A stretch of DNA of 64,000 nt from contig NZ_JADYVE010000002.1 of NCBI RefSeq assembly GCF_020193655.1, forward strand, positions 558,001-622,000, read 5' to 3'. Numbering within the stretch: the stretch's first letter is position 1; each line of letters begins with the position of its first letter. A program made the position numbers and the translations under genes. This DNA is from Ensifer sp. IC3342 (lineage in GTDB: Bacteria; Pseudomonadota; Alphaproteobacteria; Rhizobiales; Rhizobiaceae). This document shows, piece by piece, positions 1 through 10,719 of the stretch. Under the pieces are notes generated by a model, which saw nothing but the letters and a program-made list of their open reading frames with translations, did no database searches and was not told the DNA's origin.

Positions 1-1
1 G

Positions 2-316
2 ATCGTGCTGATCTTTTCCTTCCTCGTCATGCGCGGTCTCAGCCATGCTTTCCGCGAGCGGAACGATTTCAATCGCTTTGCCGTCGCCGGTCTTGTGCTT
101 CAACTTGGCATCCAGTCGATGATCAATATCGGCGTAAACCTCGAGCTGCTTCCGGCCAAGGGCATGACCCTGCCGCTGATTTCCTATGGCGGCTCCTCGA
201 TGGTGGCGATCTGCGTGACGGCCGGCTTCATCCTGGCGTTGACCCGCCACCGGCCGGAGAAGCGCGCCGTGGAGCGCAGTCTCTTTCGATCCGGTGTCGG
301 AATGCCGGCGGAGTAA
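2..316 (+). CDS. ftsW: FtsW, lipid II polymerase of the divisome (C-terminal part only)
   Basis: This is the last 104 codons of a SEDS-family membrane protein; the rest lies before the window. FtsW polymerises lipid II into septal glycan strands together with a class B penicillin-binding protein. The visible part contains the family's typical late segment NIGVNLELLPAKGMTLPLIS followed by YGGSSM and a final membrane helix (about VAICVTAGFILAL), then a short basic cytoplasmic tail. It ends 3 bases before murG starts, in line with co-transcription in the dcw cluster. The reading frame is open from base 2, so no start codon is claimed. Confidence 0.95.
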   Translation: MVLIFSFLVMRGLSHAFRERNDFNRFAVAGLVLQLGIQSMINIGVNLELLPAKGMTLPLISYGGSSMVAICVTAGFILALTRHRPEKRAVERSLFRSGVGMPAE

Positions 317-319
317 GTC

Positions 320-1444
320 ATGAGCAAAGGCATCGTTCTTCTTGCCGCCGGCGGCACCGGCGGCCACCTCTTTCCCGCCGAAGCGCTGGCGCACGAGCTG
401 AAGGAATCCGGCTACGCCGTGCATCTGGTGACGGACAGCCGCGCCGAACGCTTTGCCAGCCGGTTTCCGGCCGACGAGATCCACATCGTTCCTTCGGCGA
501 CGATCGGCTCGAAGAATCCGATCAAGCTGGCGCGATCGATCTGGAAGCTCTGGACCGGCTTGCGCGCGGCGCGGCGGCTAATCACGCGGCTGAAGCCGAA
601 GGCGGTGATCGGCTTCGGGGGCTACCCTACAGTGCCGCCGCTGCTCGCGGCGACCCAAATGGGCGTGCCGTCGATGATCCACGAGCAGAATGCCGTTATG
701 GGACGGGCCAACAAGATGCTGGCCTCACGCGTACAGGCAATCGCCGGCGGCTTTCTTCCCGAAGGTACCGGGGCTTTCGCGACGAAAACCGTGACGACCG
801 GCAATCCTGTTCGTCCGGCCGTGCTCGAAGCCGCGGGCGCGCCCTATGCGGTTTCCGCGGGCGACGCGCCGTTCCATCTGGTGGTCTTCGGCGGCAGCCA
901 GGGCGCGCAATATTTCTCGCAGGCGATCCCGCAGGCGATCTGCCGTCTCGACGACGCCGCGCGCCAGCGCGTGCGGGTCACGCAGCAGGCACGCCCCGAG
1001 GACCGGGAAGGCGTTATCGCTGCCTATGACAAACTCGGCGTCCCGGCGGAAGTCTCTCCCTTCTTCAACGACATGGCGGCGCGGATAGCAGGCGCCCAGC
1101 TCGTCGTCTGCCGCTCGGGCGCATCGACGGTGTCCGAGCTCGCGGTGATCGGCAGGCCGGCGATCCTCGTGCCCTATCCCTATGCGCTCGATCACGATCA
1201 GGCGGCGAATGCGGCCGCACTCGCGGCCAAGGGCGGTGCCCGCGTGATCGCGCAGGCCGAGCTCAGTTCCGAACGGCTCGCAGGCATCCTCGCCGATGCC
1301 ATGAACAATCCACAGTCCCTGGCGCAGATGGCCGCCAGTGCCCGCGAAACCGGCAAACCGGACGCCGCGCGCTTGCTTGCGTCTCTCGTAGAGGCTATTG
1401 CCAGCGGTTTGACAATCGAGAAATTCAAGGAAACACGCTCATGA
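320..1444 (+). CDS. murG: MurG, UDP-GlcNAc:lipid I GlcNAc transferase
   Basis: This enzyme makes lipid II by adding GlcNAc to undecaprenyl-pyrophosphoryl-MurNAc-pentapeptide on the inner face of the cytoplasmic membrane. The 374-residue length fits the family. The glycine-rich loop [10 protein letters not shown] lies at residues 11-20, and the second Rossmann domain carries FGGSQGA (about 191-197) and the nucleotide-sugar binding stretch [20 protein letters not shown] (about 264-283). The gene follows ftsW after a 3-base gap, and its stop overlaps the murC start as ATGA, a sign of translational coupling. ATG start. Confidence 0.97.
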   Translation: MSKGIVLLAAGGTGGHLFPAEALAHELKESGYAVHLVTDSRAERFASRFPADEIHIVPSATIGSKNPIKLARSIWKLWTGLRAARRLITRLKPKAVIGFGGYPTVPPLLAATQMGVPSMIHEQNAVMGRANKMLASRVQAIAGGFLPEGTGAFATKTVTTGNPVRPAVLEAAGAPYAVSAGDAPFHLVVFGGSQGAQYFSQAIPQAICRLDDAARQRVRVTQQARPEDREGVIAAYDKLGVPAEVSPFFNDMAARIAGAQLVVCRSGASTVSELAVIGRPAILVPYPYALDHDQAANAAALAAKGGARVIAQAELSSERLAGILADAMNNPQSLAQMAASARETGKPDAARLLASLVEAIASGLTIEKFKETRS

Positions 1445-2850
1445 AAATGCCGAAGACGATCGGGCTCGTACATTTCATCGGTATCGGCGGCATCGGCATG
1501 AGCGGCATTGCAGAGGTGCTGCACAATCTTGGGCACCGGGTGCAGGGGTCGGATCAGTCGGACAGCGCCAACGTGCAGCGCCTTCGCGAGAAGGGCATCA
1601 AGATCTCCGTTGGTCACAAGGCCGAAAACCTCGGCGATGCCGAGGTTGTCGTCGTCTCGACGGCGATCAAGAAAGACAATCCCGAACTGATCGCCGCGCG
1701 CGAAAAGTTCCTGCCTGTGGTGCGGCGCGCCGAAATGTTGGCCGAGCTCATGCGCTTCCGCAATGCGATCGCCATTGGCGGCACGCACGGCAAGACGACG
1801 ACGACCTCGATGATCGCGGCGCTGCTCGATGCGGGCGGGCTCGATCCGACGGTCATCAATGGCGGCATCATCAATGCTTACGGCACGAATGCGCGCATGG
1901 GTGCCGGCGAATGGATGGTGGTCGAGGCGGACGAGTCGGATGGCACCTTCCTGAAGCTCCCCGCCGACATCGCGGTCGTCACCAATATCGACCCCGAACA
2001 TCTCGACCATTACGGCAATTTCGACGCCGTGCGGACTGCGTTCCGGCAGTTCGTCGAGAACGTGCCATTCTACGGCTTCGGCGTGCTCTGCCTCGATCAC
2101 CCCGAGGTGCAGGCAATGGTTGCCAAGATCGAGGACCGCAAGGTCGTCAGCTACGGCGAGAACCCGCAGGCGGACGTGCGCTACCACAATATCCGCATGG
2201 ACGGCGCGACCTCTGTCTTCGATATCGAAATTCGCCGCCGCCGTACCGGTCAGGTGATCACGATGAAGGATCTGCGCCTGCCTATGCCCGGCCGCCATAA
2301 CGTTTCCAACGCCACGGCCGCAATCGCCGTCGCCCAGCGCCTCGGTATCAAGCCGGAGGATATCGCGAAGGGGCTCGCCGCCTTTGGTGGCGTCAAACGG
2401 CGCTTCACGCTCACCGGCGAGTGGAACGGCGCGCGTATCTTCGACGACTACGGTCATCACCCGGTCGAGATCAAGGCGGTGTTGAAGGCGGCGCGCGAGG
2501 CCTGCGAGGGCCGGATCATCGCCATCCACCAACCGCACCGCTACAGCCGTCTTTCCAGCCTTTTCGAAGACTTCGCCTCCTGCTTCAACGACGCCGACAC
2601 GGTCCTGATCGCGCCGGTCTATGCGGCGGGTGAAGACGTGATCGACGGCGTGGATTCGGAAGCGCTGGTCAACCGCATCAAGGCGGCAGGGCATCGCGAC
2701 GCGCGCTACGTCGCCGGACAGGAGGCGCTCGCGCCGATCGTCTCGAAGATTGCGCAGTCGGGCGATTTTGTGGTTCTCTTGGGGGCCGGCAGCATTACCT
2801 ATTGGGCTGCGGCCCTGCCCAAGGAACTCGCGAGTATTTCAGGAATTTGA
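1441..2850 (+). CDS. murC: MurC, UDP-N-acetylmuramate--L-alanine ligase
   Basis: This ATP-dependent Mur ligase adds L-Ala to UDP-MurNAc, the first amino acid of the peptidoglycan stem peptide, in the cytoplasm. The 469-residue protein has an N-terminal Rossmann motif [13 protein letters not shown] (about 14-26), the Mur ligase P-loop [12 protein letters not shown] (about 113-124), the central ATP/Mg motif EADESDGTF (about 161-169) and the C-terminal [10 protein letters not shown] signature (about 336-345). It overlaps murG by 4 bases, and murB starts 2 bases after its stop. Confidence 0.97.
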   Translation: MKMPKTIGLVHFIGIGGIGMSGIAEVLHNLGHRVQGSDQSDSANVQRLREKGIKISVGHKAENLGDAEVVVVSTAIKKDNPELIAAREKFLPVVRRAEMLAELMRFRNAIAIGGTHGKTTTTSMIAALLDAGGLDPTVINGGIINAYGTNARMGAGEWMVVEADESDGTFLKLPADIAVVTNIDPEHLDHYGNFDAVRTAFRQFVENVPFYGFGVLCLDHPEVQAMVAKIEDRKVVSYGENPQADVRYHNIRMDGATSVFDIEIRRRRTGQVITMKDLRLPMPGRHNVSNATAAIAVAQRLGIKPEDIAKGLAAFGGVKRRFTLTGEWNGARIFDDYGHHPVEIKAVLKAAREACEGRIIAIHQPHRYSRLSSLFEDFASCFNDADTVLIAPVYAAGEDVIDGVDSEALVNRIKAAGHRDARYVAGQEALAPIVSKIAQSGDFVVLLGAGSITYWAAALPKELASISGI

Positions 2851-2852
2851 GC

Positions 2853-3827
2853 ATGAAACAGGTTAACGGTCAGAAACTTCTCGAAGCGCTCGGAAGCGGC
2901 GTCAGTGCAGTCCGCGGACGCATAACGCCCGATGCCCCGATGGACCGCGTGACTTGGTTTCGGGCCGGCGGGCTTGCCGAGCTCATGTTCCAGCCGCACG
3001 ACACGGACGATCTCGTTACCTTCCTGAAGCTCGTGCCGGAGGACGTGCCAGTCATGGTGATCGGCGTCGGCTCCAACCTGCTCGTGCGCGACGGCGGCAT
3101 ACCGGGCGTCGTCATCCGCCTTTCTGCCAAGGGCTTTGGCGATCTCGAACTCGTCGGTGAAAACCGCATCAAGGCGGGAGCCATCTGCCCGGACAAGAAC
3201 ATCGCCGCCATGGCGCTCGATCACGGCATTGGCGGTTTCTATTTCTACTACGGCATTCCGGGCTCGATCGGCGGCGCGCTCCGGATGAACGCCGGCGCGA
3301 ATGGCGGCGAAACGCGCGAGCGGGTCGTGGAGGTCCATGCGGTCGACCGCAAGGGCAAAAAGCATGTGCTGAGCAATTCCGACATGGGTTATTCCTATCG
3401 TCACACCGCAGCGGCGAAGGACCTGATCTTCACGCACGCGATTTTCGAAGGCTATCCGGAAGACAAGAACAAGATCCGCACCGACATGGACGCGGTGCGC
3501 CAGCATCGCGAAACGGTCCAGCCGATCCGCGAGAAGACCGGCGGCTCCACCTTCAAGAACCCGGAAGGCCATTCCGCCTGGAAGCTCATCGACGAGGCGG
3601 GTTGCCGCGGAATGATGATCGGCAGCGCGCAGATGTCGCCGCTCCACTGCAATTTCATGATCAATACGGGGCAGGCGACCGGTTACGAGCTCGAATATCT
3701 CGGCGAAACGGTACGGTCCCGCGTGCTGGAACATTCCGGCGTCCGCCTCGAATGGGAAATCAAGCGCATCGGCAATTTCATGCCAGGCTACGAGATCAAG
3801 GAATTCCTCGGCCGCAGCATCGCCTGA
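2853..3827 (+). CDS. murB: MurB, UDP-N-acetylenolpyruvoylglucosamine reductase
   Basis: This FAD enzyme reduces UDP-GlcNAc-enolpyruvate to UDP-MurNAc using NADPH. The FAD-binding part shows [14 protein letters not shown] (about 69-82) and [20 protein letters not shown] (about 133-152). The catalytic serine motif [10 protein letters not shown] sits near 230-239. An in-frame start exists 51 bases earlier inside murC, but ATG at 2853, just after the murC stop, gives the expected 324 residues and alignment-like N-terminus, so it was chosen. A terminator hairpin follows directly, so the upstream dcw block may end here. Confidence 0.95.
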   Translation: MKQVNGQKLLEALGSGVSAVRGRITPDAPMDRVTWFRAGGLAELMFQPHDTDDLVTFLKLVPEDVPVMVIGVGSNLLVRDGGIPGVVIRLSAKGFGDLELVGENRIKAGAICPDKNIAAMALDHGIGGFYFYYGIPGSIGGALRMNAGANGGETRERVVEVHAVDRKGKKHVLSNSDMGYSYRHTAAAKDLIFTHAIFEGYPEDKNKIRTDMDAVRQHRETVQPIREKTGGSTFKNPEGHSAWKLIDEAGCRGMMIGSAQMSPLHCNFMINTGQATGYELEYLGETVRSRVLEHSGVRLEWEIKRIGNFMPGYEIKEFLGRSIA

Positions 3828-3848
3828 GCCGGGAGCAGGAAAACGAAA

Positions 3849-3882
3849 GGGCCGCGACGGGGTTACCATCGCGGCCCTTTTT
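3849..3882 (+). terminator. Rho-independent terminator after murB
   Basis: A 9-bp inverted repeat (GGGCCGCGA and TCGCGGCCC, positions 3849-3857 and 3869-3877) with an 11-base loop is followed by TTTTT. It lies 21 bases after the murB stop and separates murG-murC-murB from ddl. Confidence 0.85.
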
Positions 3883-4308
3883 GCTGTCTACTTGGAGCCG
3901 CCGTCAGCCGGAGATTTCCTCTTCGTTCGACAGCAGCAGGCAGACGAGCGCGGCTGCGAGCAGATAGCGAAGCTGGCGAATGGGACTGTCCTGTTTAGAG
4001 GCTGGAGTGGGTGTGCTCGCGGAGGCGCGTCACCTTCCAGGATTTCCGCGCCGTCATTTTTCCGGCTTCTGCACTCCTTTCTTAACACTGCCGCACAAAT
4101 CGCTGATTTTTCCGCCTGATTTCCTTGGTTTGGCAGGCATTTTCCACGGCGAACCTGATGCATTTCATGAGAAGAGTTAACCAAAGTAAACACTTCATTA
4201 ACCATAATGCCGTTGTAGTGGCCTTGCTCGGGCGCCGGTGACTCGGCAGCCGGAATCAGCCAGGCGCAAGCAAGCATTGTGATAGTGGCGTATTGTTTGG
4301 GGGTTTTG
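3883..4308. other. Intergenic region between murB terminator and ddl
   Basis: These 426 bases hold no convincing gene. They are less GC-rich near 4075-4220 (TTAACCAAAG and TTAACCATAAT stretches) and probably contain the ddl-ftsQAZ promoter. On the minus strand, one frame around 3905-4000 can encode a short hydrophobic stretch (RQLRYLLAAALVCLLL), but that frame has no usable ATG, GTG or TTG before it, so it is not called as a gene. Confidence 0.5.
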
Positions 4309-5235
4309 ATGAGCGGCAGGCATGTTGCTGTCCTGATGGGCGGATTTTCCTCGGAGAGGCCGGTGAGCCTGTCTTCCGGGGCTGCTTGCGCCGATGCTCT
4401 AGAAGCCGAAGGCTATCGCGTCACGCGCGTGGATGTCGGTCGCGATGTGGCTGCGGTTCTTGCCGATCTCCGTCCGAACGTCGCCTTCAACGCCCTGCAT
4501 GGTCCGTTCGGCGAAGACGGTACGATCCAGGGCATTCTGGAATATCTGGAAATTCCCTATACCCATTCGGGCGTGCTCGCCTCGGCTCTCGCCATGGACA
4601 AGGCGCAGGCCAAGCATGTTGCCAAGGCCTCCGGCATTCCGGTCGCCGAGGCGCTGATCATGGACCGGCGAACATTCGGCAAAGAGCACCCGATGAAGCC
4701 GCCCTATGTGGTCAAGCCGGTCCGCGAAGGTTCGAGCTTCGGCGTCGTGATCGTCAAGGAGGACCAGTCGCATCCGCCGCAGGTGATCGCATCAAGCGAA
4801 TGGCGCTACGGCGATCGTGTCATGGTCGAGCGCTACATCGCCGGCCGCGAGCTGACTTGCGGCGTCATGGGCGATGTCGCGCTTGGTGTTACCGAGATCA
4901 TTCCGCAGGGGCATGCCTTCTACGATTATGATTCGAAATACGCAAAAGGTGGTTCAAGCCACGTTATCCCGGCACAGATTTCACCAAATATTTACCAAAA
5001 AATACAAACACTCGCTTTGAAGGCGCATCAGGCAATCGGTTGCCGCGGCGTCAGCCGATCCGACTTCCGCTTCGATGATCGTGGTCCCGGCGAAGGCGAG
5101 TTGATCTGGCTGGAAATCAATACCCAGCCCGGCATGACCCCGACCTCCCTGGTGCCCGAGATGGCGCAGCATGCGGGCCTTCAGTTTGGTGAGTTTCTCA
5201 GGTGGATGGTGGAGGACGCTTCGTGTTTGCGTTGA
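4309..5235 (+). CDS. ddl: D-alanine--D-alanine ligase
   Basis: This ATP-grasp ligase makes the D-Ala-D-Ala dipeptide that MurF adds to the stem peptide. With the ATG at 4309 the protein has 308 residues, the usual DdlB size. An upstream GTG at 4279 would add ten residues unlike the family. Visible motifs are the N-terminal [29 protein letters not shown] (about 64-80), the lysine motif [13 protein letters not shown] (about 134-146) and the Mg-binding [15 protein letters not shown] (about 267-281). Its 3' end overlaps the ftsQ start. Confidence 0.96.
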   Translation: MSGRHVAVLMGGFSSERPVSLSSGAACADALEAEGYRVTRVDVGRDVAAVLADLRPNVAFNALHGPFGEDGTIQGILEYLEIPYTHSGVLASALAMDKAQAKHVAKASGIPVAEALIMDRRTFGKEHPMKPPYVVKPVREGSSFGVVIVKEDQSHPPQVIASSEWRYGDRVMVERYIAGRELTCGVMGDVALGVTEIIPQGHAFYDYDSKYAKGGSSHVIPAQISPNIYQKIQTLALKAHQAIGCRGVSRSDFRFDDRGPGEGELIWLEINTQPGMTPTSLVPEMAQHAGLQFGEFLRWMVEDASCLR

Positions 5236-6152
5236 GGGGCAGAAAGGGCAGAAGGGTGCGTCAGCCGCTCGGCGTCGCCGCTGAGGCGGACGAGACGTTC
5301 GTGCTGCCGCGTCCATTGCGCAAAGTGGTCCGTTTCCTGGTCAGCCTCGGTACCGGGCGCATCCGTTTTCCCGCGCATACCGGCACTCTGTCGGCTGCTG
5401 CCTTCTTCGCGGCAACGGGCTTCTACGGCATGTCGCTCGGCGGCCACACGCAGAATTTCGCGCAGGCCTCGACGACAGCCGCAGGTTTTGCCATCGAGGA
5501 CGTGCGGGTTTCCGGCAACGAGCAGACGTCCGAGATCGATATTCTCCAGCAGCTTGGGTTGGATGGCACAACGTCGCTCGTGGCTCTCGACATCGCAGAG
5601 GCGCGCAGGCTGATCAGCGAATTACCCTGGGTGCAGAACGTCACCGTGCGCAAGGTCTATCCGGGCACGATCGAGGTGAATCTCGAGGAGCGCAAGGCCT
5701 TCGGCATCTGGCAGCACGGTTCCGACCTTTCGCTGATCGAGCGTAGCGGCAGCGTCATTGCGCCGCTTCGCGACAACAAATTCGCCGCCCTGCCGCTGTT
5801 CGTTGGCCGCGATGCCGAGACCGCGGCCGCCGACTTCTACGACGAATTCTCCCGCTGGCCGGAGTTCCGCTCGCGCGTGAAGGCTTTCGTGCGCGTTTCC
5901 GGCAGGCGGTGGGACCTGCGCCTCGACAACGGCATCATCGTCAAGCTTCCGGAGGACGACGTCGCGCGGGCGATGAAGGTTCTCTCCGAGATGGAGGAGA
6001 AGCATCAGCTTCTCGAGCGCGACATCGCCGCCGTCGACCTGAGGCTTGAAGACCGCACCACAGTACAATTGACGCCGGAAGCCGTTGCCCGGCGGGAAGT
6101 CGCGTTGAAGGCGAGGGAGAAGATGCTGAAAGCCCAGGAGAAGCGGATATGA
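5223..6152 (+). CDS. ftsQ: FtsQ, divisome scaffold protein
   Basis: FtsQ is a bitopic inner-membrane protein that connects early and late division proteins through its periplasmic POTRA and beta domains. The GTG at 5223 is preferred because GGAGGA lies 6 bases upstream; it gives 309 residues. An in-frame GTG at 5202 would add seven residues. There is a basic cytoplasmic N-terminus, one membrane segment near residues 55-75 ([15 protein letters not shown]), and a POTRA domain starting near 90 ([20 protein letters not shown]). The start lies inside the end of ddl, and the stop overlaps ftsA as ATGA. Confidence 0.94.
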   Translation: MFALRGRKGRRVRQPLGVAAEADETFVLPRPLRKVVRFLVSLGTGRIRFPAHTGTLSAAAFFAATGFYGMSLGGHTQNFAQASTTAAGFAIEDVRVSGNEQTSEIDILQQLGLDGTTSLVALDIAEARRLISELPWVQNVTVRKVYPGTIEVNLEERKAFGIWQHGSDLSLIERSGSVIAPLRDNKFAALPLFVGRDAETAAADFYDEFSRWPEFRSRVKAFVRVSGRRWDLRLDNGIIVKLPEDDVARAMKVLSEMEEKHQLLERDIAAVDLRLEDRTTVQLTPEAVARREVALKAREKMLKAQEKRI

Positions 6153-7480
6153 GTTTGTTCGGTTCTTCCAATTTCGGTCTTCCGCGCCTGAAGCCGCTGT
6201 CCTCCAAGCGGTCGCATGTCGTCTCGGTGCTCGACATCGGCTCGACCAAGATCGTCTGCATGATCGGCCGGCTGACGCCGCGCGCCGAAAGCCAGATCCT
6301 GCCCGGCCGCACCCACAACATCGAAATCATCGGCATCGGCCACCAGAAGTCGCGCGGGGTGAAGAACGGCGTTATCGCCGATCTCGACGCGGCGGAAGGC
6401 GTCGTCCGGCTTGCGGTCGACGCCGCAGAGCGGATGGCGGGGCTGACCATCGACAGCCTGATCGTCAATGTTTCCGCGGGCCGCCTGCAGAGCGACGTCT
6501 ACACCGCGACGATCGATCTCGGCGGGCAGGAAGTCGATGCGAGCGATCTCAAGAAGGTTCTCGCTGCCGCCGGCCAGCAGTCGCTGCGCTCTGATCGGGC
6601 GATCCTGCATTCCCTGCCGACCGGCTTCTCGCTCGACGGTGAGCGTGGCATCCGCGATCCGTTGGCGATGTTCGGCGACGTCCTCGGTGTGGATATGCAC
6701 GTGCTGACGGTCGAGCGGGCGGCTCTCAAGAATCTCGAGCTCTGCGTGAACCGCGCCCATCTCTCGGTCGAGGGCATCGTTGCGACGCCTTATGCCAGCG
6801 GTCTTGCCGCACTCGTCGACGACGAGGTGGAGCTTGGCTGCGCGGCCATCGACATGGGTGGCGGTACGACGACGATTTCCGTCTTTGCCGAAGGCAAGCT
6901 GGTTCACGCCGACGCTGTCAGCCTCGGCGGCCACCACGTCACGACAGATCTTGCGCGCGGGCTTTCGACGCGTATCGAGGATGCCGAACGGCTGAAGGTC
7001 GTGCACGGTTCGGCGCTGCCGAACAGCGTCGACGAGCGCGATATCGTATCCGTCCCACCGATCGGTGAGGACGATCGCGACCAGCCGACCCATGTGCCGC
7101 GCGCGCTGGTCTCGCGCATCGTTCGCGCCCGTATCGAAGAGACGCTGGAACTCATCCGCGATCGCATCCAGCGCTCCGGGTTCAGCCCGATCGTCGGCAA
7201 ACGCATCGTGCTGACGGGCGGCGCCAGCCAGCTGACCGGACTGCCGGAAGCGGCGCGGCGCATTCTTGCCCGCAATGTCCGCATCGGTCGCCCGCTCGGC
7301 GTGTCCGGCCTGCCGGCCGCGGCTAAGGGGCCGGCGTTCTCTACAGCCGTCGGACTGATGATCTACCCGCAGGTCGCTGATCTGGAGACCCATGCTGCCC
7401 ATGGCGGCGTGTTCTCCACTTTCGGCGGCGGCAACAGCCGCATCGCCCGCATGGGGCAGTGGCTGAAAGAGAGTTTCTGA
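6149..7480 (+). CDS. ftsA: FtsA, actin-like membrane tether of the Z ring
   Basis: FtsA binds ATP, polymerises and anchors FtsZ to the membrane. The 443-residue protein begins its actin fold at VSVLDIGSTKIVCMIG (about 24-39). It shows the phosphate-2 motif AAIDMGGGTTTISVF (about 231-245) and the late adenosine motif IVLTGGASQLTGL (about 352-364). The very C-terminus RIARMGQWLKESF looks like the amphipathic membrane-targeting helix of the family. It overlaps ftsQ by 4 bases and is followed by ftsZ after 102 bases. Confidence 0.96.
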   Translation: MSLFGSSNFGLPRLKPLSSKRSHVVSVLDIGSTKIVCMIGRLTPRAESQILPGRTHNIEIIGIGHQKSRGVKNGVIADLDAAEGVVRLAVDAAERMAGLTIDSLIVNVSAGRLQSDVYTATIDLGGQEVDASDLKKVLAAAGQQSLRSDRAILHSLPTGFSLDGERGIRDPLAMFGDVLGVDMHVLTVERAALKNLELCVNRAHLSVEGIVATPYASGLAALVDDEVELGCAAIDMGGGTTTISVFAEGKLVHADAVSLGGHHVTTDLARGLSTRIEDAERLKVVHGSALPNSVDERDIVSVPPIGEDDRDQPTHVPRALVSRIVRARIEETLELIRDRIQRSGFSPIVGKRIVLTGGASQLTGLPEAARRILARNVRIGRPLGVSGLPAAAKGPAFSTAVGLMIYPQVADLETHAAHGGVFSTFGGGNSRIARMGQWLKESF

Positions 7481-7582
7481 GCTTCGCCGATGTCGCAGGG
7501 ACGTCGGACGTAACAGGTGTTTGAGTTTTGAAGGATTTGGCCGGCTCGGCAAGGCGGCCAGAAAACGAGAAGGAACAGTGAC

Positions 7583-9364
7583 ATGACCATCAACTTGCAA
7601 AAGCCGGATATTACCGAGCTGAAGCCCCGCATCACGGTCTTCGGCGTCGGCGGCGGCGGCGGCAACGCCGTCAACAACATGATCACCGCGGGCCTGCAGG
7701 GCGTCGACTTCGTCGTCGCCAACACCGATGCGCAGGCGCTCACCATGACCAAGGCTGAACGGATCATCCAGATGGGTGTGGCCGTCACCGAAGGTCTTGG
7801 CGCCGGCTCGCAGCCGGAAGTCGGCCGCGCGGCCGCCGAGGAGTGCATCGACGAGATCATCGATCACCTGAACGGCACGCACATGTGCTTCGTCACCGCC
7901 GGCATGGGCGGCGGCACCGGCACGGGTGCGGCTCCGATCGTCGCCCAGGCGGCCCGCAACAAGGGCATCCTGACCGTCGGCGTCGTCACCAAGCCCTTTC
8001 ACTTCGAAGGCCAGCGCCGCATGCGGCTTGCCGATCAGGGCATTGCCGAACTGCAGAAGTCGGTCGACACGCTGATCGTCATCCCGAACCAGAACCTGTT
8101 CCGCATCGCCAATGACAAGACGACCTTCGCGGACGCCTTCGCCATGGCCGACCAGGTTCTCTATTCGGGCGTTGCCTGCATTACCGACCTCATGGTCAAG
8201 GAAGGCCTGATCAACCTCGACTTCGCCGACGTCCGCTCGGTGATGCGCGAAATGGGCCGCGCCATGATGGGCACCGGCGAAGCATCGGGCGAAGGCCGCG
8301 CAATGGCCGCCGCCGAGGCTGCAATTGCCAACCCGCTGCTTGACGAAACCTCGATGAAGGGCGCTCAAGGGTTGCTCATCTCCATCACCGGCGGTCGCGA
8401 CCTCACGCTCTTCGAGGTCGACGAGGCTGCAACGCGCATCCGCGAGGAAGTGGATCCCGACGCCAACATCATCCTTGGCGCCACGTTCGATGAAGAACTC
8501 GAAGGCCTGATCCGCGTTTCCGTCGTTGCAACCGGTATCGATCGCACCGCTGCGGAGGTGGCCGGTCGCACTGCTGACTTTCGTCCGGTAGCGCCGAAGC
8601 CGATCGTTCGCCCGTCCGCCGCAATCCCGGCCCAGTCGCAGCCGGTCGCTCAGCACCAGCCGCCGGCACCGCAGCCGCAGCCGGTCGCTCAGCCCGTGCA
8701 GCAGCAAAACACGGTCGACCAGATCGCGCTCGCAATCCGCGAAGCCGAGATGGAGCGCGAGCTCGATATCGCCACCCGTGCCCAGGTTGCCGCGCCGGTG
8801 CAGCCGGTACAGCACGTGCAGGAAGAAGCCTTTCGGCCCCAAAGCAAGCTTTTCGCCGGTGCTGCCCCGGTGGAGGCCGCTCCCGTAGTGCGTCAGGCCC
8901 CCCCGGTGCAGCGTCCGGTCGAAATGCCGGTGCAGGCACAGGTCCAGCCGCAGGTGCAGCCGCAGCCGGTCCGCCATGAGGCTGCCCCGGTCATGCGCCA
9001 GCAGGCCGAACCGGTGCGCATGCCGAAGGTCGAGGATTTTCCGCCGGTCGTGAAGGCTGAGATCGATCACCGTGCGCATGCCGCCCCCGCTCACCAGGAA
9101 GAGCGCGGCCCGATGGGGCTCCTGAAGCGAATCACCAATTCGCTTTCGCGCCGCGACGATGACGACCACGGCGTCTCCGCGGACATGACTGCGGCAGCAC
9201 CGAGTGCTGCGTCCCAGCAGCGCCGCCCGCTTTCGCCGGAAGCGAGCCTTTATGCACCGCGTCGCGGTCAGCTTGACGATCACGGCCGCGTCTCGCCGCA
9301 GGCGCGCTCGCACGAAGATGATCAGCTCGAAATCCCGGCTTTCCTTCGCCGCCAGTCGAACTGA
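7583..9364 (+). CDS. ftsZ: FtsZ, tubulin-like division GTPase with a long linker
   Basis: FtsZ polymerises at midcell to form the Z ring. The GTPase core covers about residues 1-330, with [13 protein letters not shown] (about 21-33), NTDAQAL, and the tubulin signature [16 protein letters not shown] (about 109-124). A linker of about 250 residues, rich in Pro, Gln, Val and Ala, follows; it carries repeated QPV/QPQ runs and is much longer than in enterobacteria, as is usual in rhizobia. The C-terminal peptide [12 protein letters not shown] (582-593) is the conserved binding site for FtsA and other partners. A terminator follows. Confidence 0.97.
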   Translation: MTINLQKPDITELKPRITVFGVGGGGGNAVNNMITAGLQGVDFVVANTDAQALTMTKAERIIQMGVAVTEGLGAGSQPEVGRAAAEECIDEIIDHLNGTHMCFVTAGMGGGTGTGAAPIVAQAARNKGILTVGVVTKPFHFEGQRRMRLADQGIAELQKSVDTLIVIPNQNLFRIANDKTTFADAFAMADQVLYSGVACITDLMVKEGLINLDFADVRSVMREMGRAMMGTGEASGEGRAMAAAEAAIANPLLDETSMKGAQGLLISITGGRDLTLFEVDEAATRIREEVDPDANIILGATFDEELEGLIRVSVVATGIDRTAAEVAGRTADFRPVAPKPIVRPSAAIPAQSQPVAQHQPPAPQPQPVAQPVQQQNTVDQIALAIREAEMERELDIATRAQVAAPVQPVQHVQEEAFRPQSKLFAGAAPVEAAPVVRQAPPVQRPVEMPVQAQVQPQVQPQPVRHEAAPVMRQQAEPVRMPKVEDFPPVVKAEIDHRAHAAPAHQEERGPMGLLKRITNSLSRRDDDDHGVSADMTAAAPSAASQQRRPLSPEASLYAPRRGQLDDHGRVSPQARSHEDDQLEIPAFLRRQSN

Positions 9365-9393
9365 TTTTGAAGGACTGTTCCTTCACCTTGCCG

Positions 9394-9423
9394 AATGCCC
9401 GGGCAACCGCCCGGGCATTTTTC
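9394..9423 (+). terminator. Rho-independent terminator after ftsZ
   Basis: The arms AATGCCCGGGC (9394-9404) and GCCCGGGCATT (9409-9419) are perfectly complementary around a 4-base loop and run into a T-rich stretch (TTTTTCGATTTT). The hairpin is 30 bases after the ftsZ stop. Confidence 0.9.
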
Positions 9424-9718
9424 GATTTTCCTCGTTATTTCCATAGCTTGTAATTTGTGTTGTGCGCATGACAATTGCGTAACAATGCGAAACGAACAGT
9501 GATTTGGAATGGTGCCTCCAAAATCTTATTTTCGGCATCGGAATTGGGGACGCATACGATTCGATCGGGCGCTGTTAGTTCGAAGAGTCGAGGGTTCAGC
9601 CGGCAGGTGTGGATCCTCGGACATCTGACTTGCGCCTTGAACATCGCTGCACCCCTCGTGCGTTTGGCCGACGGCTCATTGAGCGCCGGGGCCGCATTGA
9701 GTGAAAGTGAATACGAGA
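9424..9718. other. Intergenic region between ftsZ and lpxC
   Basis: About 295 bases with no convincing coding sequence. The first half is A+T-richer than the surrounding genes (for example CATGACAATTGCGTAACAATGCG near 9467-9489) and is the likely place of the lpxC promoter. No tRNA fold was found. Confidence 0.5.
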
Positions 9719-10672
9719 ATGGGAATTGAGCTCCTCGGGTTTCAGACGACGATTGCGAACCCGGTCACGCTGAAGGGAATTGGCGTCCATTCCGGCGCGG
9801 AAGTGTCTATCACCTTCCATCCGGCCGAGCCTGACGCCGGCATCGTATTTCAGCGGGTTCTCGCCGGCGGCCGCGTTGCCGAGTTCAGGGCCGTCTCCTC
9901 TCAGGTCGGCAACACCGACCTCTGCACGGTCCTCGGCTTCTCGCCGGCGACGTCGATTGCCACGGTCGAGCATGTGATGGCCGCGATCTATGCGCTCGGC
10001 CTCGACAACTTGCTCGTCGAGGTTCACGGCGCCGAAATGCCGATCATGGATGGCAGCTCCGAGCCCTTCATCGACGCGATCGAACAGGTGGGCCTGAGGG
10101 CGCTGGCCGTCAAGCGCCGCTATATCCGCATCATCAAGCCGGTGCGCATCGACTCGGGTGCTTCCTGGTCGGAGTTCACGCCCTATGACGGCATGCGCTT
10201 CGAGGTCGAGATCGACTTCGACTGCCCGCTGATCGGCCGTCAGGCCTGGAAGGGCGATATGACGCCTTCGGTCTTCAAGCGGGAACTGTCGCGTGCGCGC
10301 ACCTTCGGCTTCATGCGCGACGTCGAGCGGCTGTGGGCTGGCGGCTTTGCGCTTGGCTCGTCGCTTGAAAACTCGGTGGTGATCTCGGACGACAACACGG
10401 TGGTCAATGTCGAGGGGCTGCGCTATGCGGACGAGTTCGTTCGCCACAAGACCCTTGACGCCGTCGGCGATCTCTCGCTGGCCGGCGCACCCTTCATCGG
10501 TTGTTATCGCTCCTATCGCGGCGGCCACAAGATGAACGCGAACGCGCTGAAGGCTCTGCTCAGCGACCCCACCGCCTACGAGGTCGTCGAAACGGCAACC
10601 CCGCGTCAGCGCACCCGCTCGCGCGACATGGTCGCCGTCGCGGCTCCGGGTTTTGCGCCCTGGTCCGCATAA
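9719..10672 (+). CDS. lpxC: LpxC, UDP-3-O-acyl-GlcNAc deacetylase
   Basis: This zinc amidase carries out the committed step of lipid A synthesis in the cytoplasm. The ATG at 9719 (MGIELLGFQTT) gives 317 residues; a GTG at 9701 in frame would add six residues. Zinc and catalytic signatures are visible: EHVMAAIYALGLDNLLVEV (about 83-101), MDGSSEPFIDAI (about 115-126) and HKTLDAVGDLSLAG (about 243-256), followed by the GGHKMN motif (about 270-275). It sits alone between two terminators, close to the division genes as in other rhizobia. Confidence 0.96.
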   Translation: MGIELLGFQTTIANPVTLKGIGVHSGAEVSITFHPAEPDAGIVFQRVLAGGRVAEFRAVSSQVGNTDLCTVLGFSPATSIATVEHVMAAIYALGLDNLLVEVHGAEMPIMDGSSEPFIDAIEQVGLRALAVKRRYIRIIKPVRIDSGASWSEFTPYDGMRFEVEIDFDCPLIGRQAWKGDMTPSVFKRELSRARTFGFMRDVERLWAGGFALGSSLENSVVISDDNTVVNVEGLRYADEFVRHKTLDAVGDLSLAGAPFIGCYRSYRGGHKMNANALKALLSDPTAYEVVETATPRQRTRSRDMVAVAAPGFAPWSA

Positions 10673-10696
10673 CAACAAGTCATTTGTTCTCCAGTC

Positions 10697-10719
10697 GCCG
10701 GCCGAAAGGCCGGCATTTT
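10697..10719 (+). terminator. Rho-independent terminator after lpxC
   Basis: GCCGGCC and GGCCGGC (10697-10703 and 10708-10714) pair around a GAAA tetraloop and are followed by ATTTTC, 24 bases after the lpxC stop. Confidence 0.85.

Noticed and set aside
1198-2694. A 498-codon minus-strand frame over murC.
   Set aside because: Antisense shadow of murC; His/Arg/Asp-rich translation without motifs.
3888-4277. A possible minus-strand gene in the murB-ddl gap.
   Set aside because: The long frame has no family signal, and the only protein-like hydrophobic stretch lies in another frame without a start codon.
6005-9313. An open frame of 1102 codons on the minus strand across ftsA and ftsZ.
   Set aside because: It is an antisense shadow of two well-supported genes in GC-rich DNA; its composition (Arg, His and Asp excess) and lack of any family motif fit chance.
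9541-9620. A tRNA-like GGTTCAG segment before lpxC.
   Set aside because: No cloverleaf, anticodon arm or acceptor stem could be drawn.
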